Shown here in pieces: positions 17,794 to 24,135 of a stretch of DNA of 24,135 nt. The translations under genes and the position numbers were made by a program. Under the pieces are notes generated by a model. That model ran no database searches and had not been told where the DNA came from. It worked only from the letters and a program-made list of their open reading frames with translations. Each line of letters opens with the position of its first letter. Position 1 is the stretch's first letter. Source of the DNA: Streptomyces caniferus (GTDB taxonomy: Bacteria; Actinomycetota; Actinomycetes; Streptomycetales; Streptomycetaceae); NCBI RefSeq assembly GCF_009811555.1, contig NZ_BLIN01000010.1, positions 1 to 24,135 of the forward strand. Direction: 5' to 3'.

Positions 17794-19741
17794 ATGGAAC
17801 CGATTACGGGTTGGTGGGGAGCTCCGGCGGTAGCCGGCGGGGTTCGGCCGGTTGTACCGGCCGGTGGATCCGAGGTGGCCGCGGTACGGGGGCTTGCGGT
17901 CGCGCCGTTCAGTGCGGCGTTCTCCACGGTGACGATCCCGGCGGGCACGAGCCCGCTGGCGGTGGCGGTGGCCCCGAACGGCAACGTCTACGTCGGCAAC
18001 GCCAATTCGAGCAACGTGACCGTGATCAGCAGCACCACGAACACCGTCCTGGCCACCGTCCCCGCCGGCTCAGGCCCGGCCATGATTGCGGTGGCGCAGA
18101 ACGGCAACGTCTACGTCACCAACCAGAGCTCGAACAACGTGACGGTGATCAGCAGCGCCACGAACACCGTCCTGGCCACCGTCCCCGTCGGCGGGGGCCC
18201 GTTCGCACTGGCGGTGGCGCCGAACGGCAACGTCTACGTCGCCAACAGCACGTCGAACAACGTGACGGTGATCAGCAGCGCCACGAACACGGTCCTGGCC
18301 ACCGTCCCCGTCGGCGCGGTCCCGGACGCGGTGGCGGTGGCGGCGAACGGCAACGTCTACGTCGCCAACCGGAACGCGAACACCGTGACGGTGATCAGCA
18401 GCGCCACGAACACCGTCCTGACCACCCTCCCCACCGGTGGGTTCCCGGGCGCGGCGGCGGTGGCGCCGAACGGCAACGTCTACATCGCCAACCAGACCTC
18501 GAACAACGTGACGGTGATCGACAGCGCCACGAACACGGTCGTGGCCACCGTCCCCGCCGGCACGGTCCCGGGGGTGATCGCGGTGGCGCCCAACGGCAAC
18601 GTCTACGTCACCAACACCGTTTCGAACAACGTGACGGTGATCGACAGCGCCACGAACACGGTCCTGGCCACCGTCCCCACCGGCGGGGGCCCGTTCGGGG
18701 TGGCGGTGGCGCCGACCGGCAACGTCTACGTCGGCAACAGCAGTTCCAACAACGTGACGGTGATCAGCAGCACCACGAACACGGTCCTGGCCACCGTCCC
18801 CGTCGGCGCGTTCCCGTTCTCGGTGGCGGCGGCGCCGAACAGCAACGTCTACGTCACCAACGCCAACTCGGCGAACGTGACGGAGATTTCGCCGTTGACG
18901 GTGACGACCTCGCCGGCGGCGCCGGTGGGCGGGCAACGGTGACGTTCAGCATTTCCGGGGGGACCCCGAACGGGAGCGCGGTGGTGGACTTCGGGGACGC
19001 CAGCCCCACGGTCACCGTCCCCCTGGACGCCACCGGGAGCGGGCAGACCACCCCACCTACACCGCCGGTACGTTCACCGCGACCGTGAACGGCAACCCCA
19101 CCCCCGTCACCGTGAGCCCCAACCCCACCACGACGACGCTGTCGGTGACGCCGAACCCCTCCACCTGCGGTCAGAACGTGACCGCATGCGCGACCATCAC
19201 CCCGGCACCAGCCACCACCACAGTGCCGACCGGCACGGTCACCTTCACCCTCCCCAACGGCCAGACCCAGATCGTCCCCGTCAACGCATCGGGGCAGGCC
19301 TGCTTGACCACCACCGCCCTGACCACCGGCACCCTCACCGCCACCTACAACGGCGACAGCTGCTTCACCGGCTCCAACGCCAGCACCCCCGTCACCGTGA
19401 ACCGCACCCCCACAAAGCTGACCGCGCAGCCAGGCACGATCCGGCTCCGGCTGACCCCGCTGCCCGAGTTCTACATCCCCACCCTCAGCGCCACCCTGAC
19501 GACCACCTCGGGGATGCCGGTGGCCGGTCAGCCGGTGACCTTCACCGCCACCACGCTCTTCGGCCCGGTCAACCTCGGCACCGCCGTCACCGACGCCAAC
19601 GGCACCGCCACCATCCACAACGCCATCGTCCCCGTCTTCGCCATCGCCACCCCCTTCTACACCGCCACCTTCCCCGGCACTTCCTGCTACACCGCCGCAA
19701 CCGACCACGGCATCCTACTGTTCATCCCCCTCCCAGGCTGA
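17794..19741 (+). CDS. Ig-type beta-propeller protein (right copy, frameshifted)
   Basis: This is the mirror of 4394-6343. The eight propeller repeats are intact. One C is missing near 18936 (GGGCAACGG against GGGCAACCGG) and one A near 19052, which breaks the PKD-like region into three frames. The left copy is intact, so the natural protein is almost surely the 649-residue form. Confidence 0.8.
17927..18910 (+). repeat. Eight tandem 123-bp repeats (right copy)
   Basis: This is the mirror of 5227-6210, with the same number and order of units. That argues against independent evolution of the two arms. Confidence 0.9.
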
Positions 19742-19765
19742 CCTCGTCGGCTCCGAAAACCCCAG

Positions 19766-19941
19766 GTCACCTTGTCTGCTGCGACGGGAGGAACGCCTCG
19801 CGACCCAGCTGCACGAGTTGGCCGCCCGGACCCGGCCCTCCTCTCGTGCATGCCGTCGATGGGGCCGGAATCCGGCAACGGCGCATCTGCGAGGCTGAAG
19901 GCGTCGAGGTGCCGTACCAGGAGGTCGCTCGCAGCTATGAG
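19766..19941 (+). pseudogene. ku: ku gene, first part (right copy)
   Basis: This is the mirror of 4194-4369. It includes the same RQRRICEAEGVEVPYQEVAR segment and the same junction after tyrosine-glutamate. Confidence 0.65.
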
Positions 19942-20208
19942 CTTTCTCTGGGCTCGGACCGTTGCGTGAGCGCGGGCGCTAGGGGTTAGTACAGCTCAGC
20001 GCCGGTGCAGCCCACCGTATCGAGTGCAACAGGTGTGGCGCCACCGCTGGATCGAGGGATCCATCTCGCGTCTCCGGCGGATGTCAGCGTGTGCTGCTGT
20101 CCCGTCGCAAACGATCTGGTTCGCGGCTCAGATCACTGGGCGGAGACCTTGTGGACGTGGTGTCGTCGGGGTTCAGCCGTCGCCCCTCCGCAGACAGCAC
20201 TTCCAGTG

Positions 20209-20511
20209 CGCGGAGGCATCCCGAGATCACCATCGTCTGGGCAGACTCCGCCTACGCCGGAAAGCTCGTGACCTGGGCAAAGAAGTGCCTCAGCCTCACG
20301 ATCAAGACCGTGAGCCGCCCCAAGGACGCCTCCTGGTTTATCGTGCTGCTGGTTCGTCGAACGAATATGGGCCTGGATGATGCACGCCCGCCGACATGCA
20401 CGCGACTACGAACGACTCGTCCAGCACTCCGAAACTTTGATCACTTGGGTGGCGATTACCTCATGACCAGGCGTCTCGCCAGGGGCAAGAAGAATCCGAA
20501 CCGCCTGCCTA
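20209..20511 (+). pseudogene. IS5-type transposase remnant (right copy)
   Basis: This is the mirror of 3622-3926. The left arm has one extra G (GAGGGTAATC near 3676) relative to this copy, which reads GATTACCTC. The catalytic aspartate block and glutamate block are in different frames in both arms. Confidence 0.7.
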
Positions 20512-21369
20512 TCACCCCGCCCCAGGTGGCGCACGCAGCCTGCGCATACTGCTGGCGGGTTCTGCTACGGCCCAGAGTTCATCCCCGATTTCCGGCATCG
20601 GGACGCTGGCGCCCTCCTTCTCTGCCTTTCCGTCCGGGTCCCCCGACTTCTTCATGGCGCGGAGGAAATCGCTGGCCTTGCCCGCGTCCGTGAAACCGGC
20701 GGCAATAAGGGACAGCCCGGCGTCCGGATCCCCCATCAGATAGCCGACGGCCTCGGTCGCGACCAACCCTGGAGCTTGCCTTAACGTCACGTGCTCGGGC
20801 GGCTTGGGCCGTGTCCACTTTGCCGGCACGCTCCCAGGGCCGGGGATTACCTGACGCAGATCTGCGGCGCTCAGCGCCGTCACAGCTCTTTCCTGACCGG
20901 GGTCGCCCCCGGTGACCAGCCGTGTCCCGCCGTAGATTCCCAAGATGACCAGGGCGAGAAAGGCCAAGGCGGCACCGGCCAGGGACAGACGGACGTTGCG
21001 TGTGTTGTGGAACGTCACGGGCCCGAGGGCGATTGTCTGGTTACCCCGCATCGTTGTGCCGTCAATCGTGATGCTGCCAGAGGCCGAGCGTGAGGAGGTG
21101 GCAGTCGGGGGCTCTTCCAAGGCTGCGGAGATCTTCCGGGCGAACTCCGGGTCAGCCTCCAACTCGGCTCGCAGCACGGATCTGAGTGAGGCTGTCGCCT
21201 CCGGGCTTCCGGGCTGGTCGTCGACTGCCTGTACTGCCGAACGGCCACGTTCATCTGTCGCGAAGCGCTCGCGCACGATGTCTGATACCGCTTGTCCCAC
21301 CCCGGTACCCACCGAAGTCAGAGCCCCGCCAGCCATCTGCGTGAAGATCTGAACCACTGTCTCAACCAT
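20512..21369 (-). CDS. One-helix membrane protein, C-terminally truncated (intact frame)
   Basis: This encodes 285 residues. The N-terminal 85 residues are soluble and helix-prone (MVETVVQIFTQMAGGALTSV, then LRAELEADPEFARKISAALE). A short polar segment with ITIDGTTMRGNQTIALGPVT follows. A single membrane helix spans about 128-147 (LSLAGAALAFLALVILGIYG). The remaining 135 residues, ending in AAGFTDAGKASDFLRAMKKS and DELWAVAEPASS, would lie outside the membrane or cell. The last 12 or so residues are probably not original, since the gene runs into a transposase remnant. The start ATG is at 21369 with a GGGGGT ribosome site; the open frame upstream to 22224 is not convincing as coding. I do not recognise the family. 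It is divergent from the four-helix gene. Confidence 0.75.
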   Translation of the reverse strand: MVETVVQIFTQMAGGALTSVGTGVGQAVSDIVRERFATDERGRSAVQAVDDQPGSPEATASLRSVLRAELEADPEFARKISAALEEPPTATSSRSASGSITIDGTTMRGNQTIALGPVTFHNTRNVRLSLAGAALAFLALVILGIYGGTRLVTGGDPGQERAVTALSAADLRQVIPGPGSVPAKWTRPKPPEHVTLRQAPGLVATEAVGYLMGDPDAGLSLIAAGFTDAGKASDFLRAMKKSGDPDGKAEKEGASVPMPEIGDELWAVAEPASSMRRLRAPPGAG

Positions 21370-21991
21370 CAGCACCCCCAACTGTGTTTGCAACAACGTC
21401 CATTGTTGCCGTGGGAAGGTCGCCCTGGTGCCAAATGACTCAGCCCGGCGCACCGTACGCCGCGGTATGAGACACCGCGAAAAACCACAGAGCCCGCCGG
21501 ACTGCAAGCTGCCAGCCTGGACTGCGGACGAGTTCCGCACGAGGGGCACACATCCCGTCCGCCCGAGCCACGAGAAGTTCGGGCAGGACCTTGTCCTCAT
21601 CGCCGGTGTCCGGCTCGGTGCTGTCCGTCTCCTCACCCGTCCATACCCCGACACAGCCATCGCGTCTCGACGGTTCGAGTTCAGAAACAGGTTCTGACCT
21701 TGTTCTTTAAGGTCCAGGTACTCGGTATGCATTGCGTCTGGAGGGGGTGTGCGGTCCTCGGGCCGCACATGTGGTGCCAGAGTCTCGACTGAGTTCGGCC
21801 ACCCCGGGGTCTGCTCCGACTCAAACGTGAGAAGCAGACGTCCGCTCCTGGACTTCATCCTGTAGCGGACGCCGGAACCGGCTGCCATCGGTACGTCCTG
21901 TTGCGTTCTGGACAGCCGCCCCATGCCACTGGAAGATGGCGCGTACACGTGAGCCATGCCGGGGGAGGGCAACAGGGTGAGACCAGACGAC
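21370..21991. other. Intergenic region, right copy
   Basis: This is the mirror of 2144-2764, with the CCCCGGGG run near 21807 one base longer than in the left arm. No firm gene is present. Confidence 0.4.
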
Positions 21992-22555
21992 ATGGACGAG
22001 CCTGAGAGTAGGCGGCCCTGGGAACGTGCGCGGGCGAGTGGAGCCCCGGGGTCCGCTGGAATTGGTGGTCCGGGCCAGACCTGGGGGCCCGGGCATCCTC
22101 CAGTACCTCCTGGGGCGCAGATGCCCGAGCCGGTCCGGCGGTTGCGTGTGCTGATGATGATCCTCGGTGCCATGCAGGCCGTACTCGGTCTTGCTCTGGT
22201 GACCAATAGCGTTGCCGTCGCCACTTCAATCTGGGGCGAAGGTGACGCATCGACTCCGTGCTGTCAGACTCCGGGTGAGGCACACGCGGGGCGAGTCGTC
22301 TTTGCCGGGATCCTCGTGCTGGCCGTGGCCGCGTGGGGCATCCTCACCGCCCTCAAGTTCCCGACCCGACACCCCAACCTGCGAGTCTCGGCCTTCGTAT
22401 ACGGCTGGACCGCCCTCCCTTTCGCCCCTGCGTTTTACCGGGTGATACCCATCCTCGGGGTGATTTGGCTGGTGCCCGCGATCTTGGCCCTCATCTGGCC
22501 TAACCAGCCGGAGAGCCGGGCCTGGTTCGACGGTCGAGCCGGGTCTGCGCCTTGA
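21992..22555 (+). CDS. Four-helix membrane protein, unknown function (intact)
   Basis: This encodes 187 residues from ATG 21992, or 199 from ATG 21956. The N-terminal 50 residues are rich in proline and glycine and probably disordered in the cytoplasm. Four hydrophobic segments follow (numbering of the 199-residue form): about 65-90 (VLMMILGAMQAVLGLALVTN), 113-134 (VVFAGILVLAVAAWGILTAL), 143-161 and 162-181 (VIPILGVIWLVPAILALIW). Between the first and second helix is a cysteine pair (PCCQ). The layout is common for small actinomycete integral membrane proteins with no assigned role. AGGGTGAG upstream of 21992 supports that start. It lies within the ku insertion. Confidence 0.75.
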   Translation: MDEPESRRPWERARASGAPGSAGIGGPGQTWGPGHPPVPPGAQMPEPVRRLRVLMMILGAMQAVLGLALVTNSVAVATSIWGEGDASTPCCQTPGEAHAGRVVFAGILVLAVAAWGILTALKFPTRHPNLRVSAFVYGWTALPFAPAFYRVIPILGVIWLVPAILALIWPNQPESRAWFDGRAGSAP

Positions 22556-22610
22556 ATCGCAGACAGGAGCCCCGGGCGGCGGCCACCACACCCCGCTGCC
22601 CCTTTGCGGA

Positions 22611-22919
22611 TTGATCTCACTGCGGACCTGGGCTCGCGCGGAGGCTGAGCGGCCACGAGCCCGTCGACCGTTCAACTCAAAGGCAGCGATCGGTGCTGCA
22701 GCACTCGTAACAGCCGCCGTGGGCGGACCTGAACCTATTGCTGCGTCATTCCTGGCCACCGTGGGTACCCCTATCGCTGCGATCCGGGGCGTTCGATCAG
22801 CGGACGCCTCTCGCGAGGGAGACGAGACGCCTGGAGTTCCAGGCTGGATCATGGATGGGTTGACGCTGCTCCATCGCAGGCTTGCCGATCAGCTTCGGAA
22901 CGACAGGCCTCGGGAGTGA
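22611..22919 (+). CDS. Possible small hypothetical protein (right copy)
   Basis: This is the mirror of 1217-1525, with the same 102-residue frame from TTG 22611. It lies 55 bp after the four-helix gene on the same strand, so the two might be co-transcribed. The family is not recognised. Confidence 0.3.
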   Translation: MISLRTWARAEAERPRARRPFNSKAAIGAAALVTAAVGGPEPIAASFLATVGTPIAAIRGVRSADASREGDETPGVPGWIMDGLTLLHRRLADQLRNDRPRE

Positions 22920-23814
22920 CCGGCGAGCCCAGCGGCTGCCGGAACAGGTTGACCAGCAGGAAGTCGCTGCCGCCCGAGCCCAGCACGTCGTGACGCTCCA
23001 TCATGTACAGGTCGAGCGCCTGCACCACCAGGAAGTCCACCGGCAGCACGAACGCCTTGCGTGACTTCGAGTACGCCCGGTTCGGGTTCTCCCGGCGCAC
23101 GACATGCACGTGGGCGCCTTCCACCGCGCAGCCCAGGGCCCGGGAGTCCATCAGCAAATGCATGTCCGATCGGCGAAGGCCGGCCGCCTGCCCACGCCGC
23201 AGCCCCGCCCGTCCCAACAGCAGGACGATCAGCCGGTCCCGGGCCGAGCGGCAGGCCCGAACATCGCGACGATCTCCTGGTCCGAGGCGCGGTCGACAGC
23301 GGTCTCCGGTTCCTGGAGCCGGTGCCGGGCCCGCAGCCGGTAGCGCATCCCCTCGCTTTCCCCACGCGCCTGCGCAGGGAGATCCCGGTCATCCCCAGCT
23401 CGTAGAGGAGTTCCATCACCCACGCCGGGGCCTTCTTCGAGATCACCGCGTGCACCAAAAATCCCCGCACGGAGGTCAGGACCTTGTTGATCCGGCTCTC
23501 ACGCCGCACCTGCTTCGAGCCCGGCCCCGGCACGACCACGCGCACCGACTCATCGCCGCCCGGATTCCACTTCAGCCACAGCATGAACAGCCCCAGGTCG
23601 CGGGCCGCCGTACGCCATTCCCGGCGAGTGTCCCGGCACCACCGCAGATACAACACGATCCCACCGGCGTAGGACTTCGTGGTCTCGACCGCGCGGCTCC
23701 GCCCAAAGCGCAGCTCGCGCAGGAACGCATCCGCCTCCGCGACCACGCGTAGTTCGTCGTCCAGAACCGTCCAGTACGTACTTCTGAAGGCACCCGCACG
23801 GGCAGCGCCTGCAT
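22849..23814 (-). pseudogene. Truncated tyrosine recombinase (right copy)
   Basis: This is the mirror of 322-1287, with the same three frame breaks and the same loss of the C-terminal catalytic histidine, arginine and tyrosine. Confidence 0.75.
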
Positions 23815-23938
23815 CCGAACCCCTCTCTCTGCGCGCAACGATCTACCGCGGAGCCACACCCCCGGAGAACCGTCGCAGCACCCCCAACGAAGAGGGGATC
23901 TGCGACGTCACGCAACAGGGAACGGTCCCCCAGAGAAC

Positions 23939-24135
23939 GAGGCTCCGGATGGCCGCACGTCGTGCTGAACGACAGCGATCTCGCGGATCTGCCCTTCCCG
24001 GCGTGAAGACGATCGAGGTGCTCGGCTTCCTGCCGTCGAACCAGATCGACCCCGTCGCATGGGACAGGTCGTACTTCCTGAGGCGTCGAGGAAGCCGGCG
24101 CCGCCCGTACCGGTTGTTGCGGACGCGATGAAGCA
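23939..24135 (+). pseudogene. ku: ku gene, second part (right copy)
   Basis: This is the mirror of 1-197. KTIEVLGFLPSNQIDPVAWD is readable in one frame. The window ends inside the gene at the exact mirror base of position 1. Confidence 0.8.

Larger units (their letters stand above)
19942..23938. mobile_element. About 4.0-kb insertion in ku (right copy)
   Basis: This is the mirror of 198-4193, flanked by GAG at 19939-19941 and 23939-23941. The inverted ends TTCTCTGGG and CCCCAGAGAA are preserved. Confidence 0.55.
12085..24135 (-). repeat. Right arm of the 24-kb palindrome
   Basis: This is a reverse-complement copy of 1-12073. Its last base mirrors the first base of the window, so the whole window is the palindrome rather than merely containing one. 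It has many one-base deletions in the copy of the TIG/propeller gene (12137-13802) and a few in the IS and Ig-propeller copies. It is cleaner than the left arm over the two membrane-protein genes (20512-22555). Confidence 0.97.

Noticed and set aside
20512..22224. A 570-codon frame that would make the one-helix protein twice as long
   Set aside because: The upstream half overlaps the four-helix gene antisense and has no domain-like composition. A good ribosome-binding site precedes the internal ATG at 21369.

Overview
The window is a single giant inverted repeat. Bases 1-12073 are repeated in reverse complement as 12085-24135 around an 11-nt unique centre (12074-12084). Base 1 mirrors base 24135, so the window has only about 12.07 kb of unique sequence and each gene appears twice. 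The very high GC, GC-rich third codon positions, Shine-Dalgarno style and gene families all point to an actinomycete, most likely Streptomyces or a close relative. The two arms differ almost only by one-base insertions or deletions, mostly in homopolymer runs. That is the signature of unpolished long-read sequence. A fold-back artefact is therefore the leading explanation of the palindrome, but a real inverted duplication cannot be excluded from sequence alone.

Layout of the unique 12 kb (left-arm coordinates). 1-197 and 4194-4369 are two pieces of one broken ku gene (bacterial non-homologous end-joining protein), both reading leftward. Between them, 198-4193 is a roughly 4.0-kb insertion with imperfect inverted ends and a 3-bp direct repeat. 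It carries a truncated tyrosine recombinase, a four-helix membrane protein, a one-helix membrane protein cut at its C-terminus, and a remnant of an IS5-type transposase.

4394-6343 (leftward) encodes a 649-residue protein with eight near-identical 41-residue beta-propeller repeats followed by PKD/Ig-like domains. 10343-12021 (rightward) encodes a second repeat protein with seven YVTN-type blades and three IPT/TIG domains. The two genes are divergent. The DNA between them is a stack of nested insertion sequences: a truncated IS5-family copy with a frameshift-type transposase (to 7659), a truncated IS110-family copy (7660-8367), and an apparently complete IS5-family element with 22-bp terminal inverted repeats (8368-9997). 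The complete element carries a transposase and a small coiled-coil/winged-helix passenger gene. A strong GC-rich hairpin after the second propeller gene forms the exact centre of the palindrome.

The right arm repeats everything in reverse order and opposite strand. Comparing arms lets most genes be repaired. The left arm is better for the two propeller genes and the complete IS. The right arm is better for the two membrane-protein genes. The frame breaks in ku and the recombinase are the same in both arms, so they are either real decay or errors present before the arms were duplicated. I see no tRNA, rRNA or CRISPR array.
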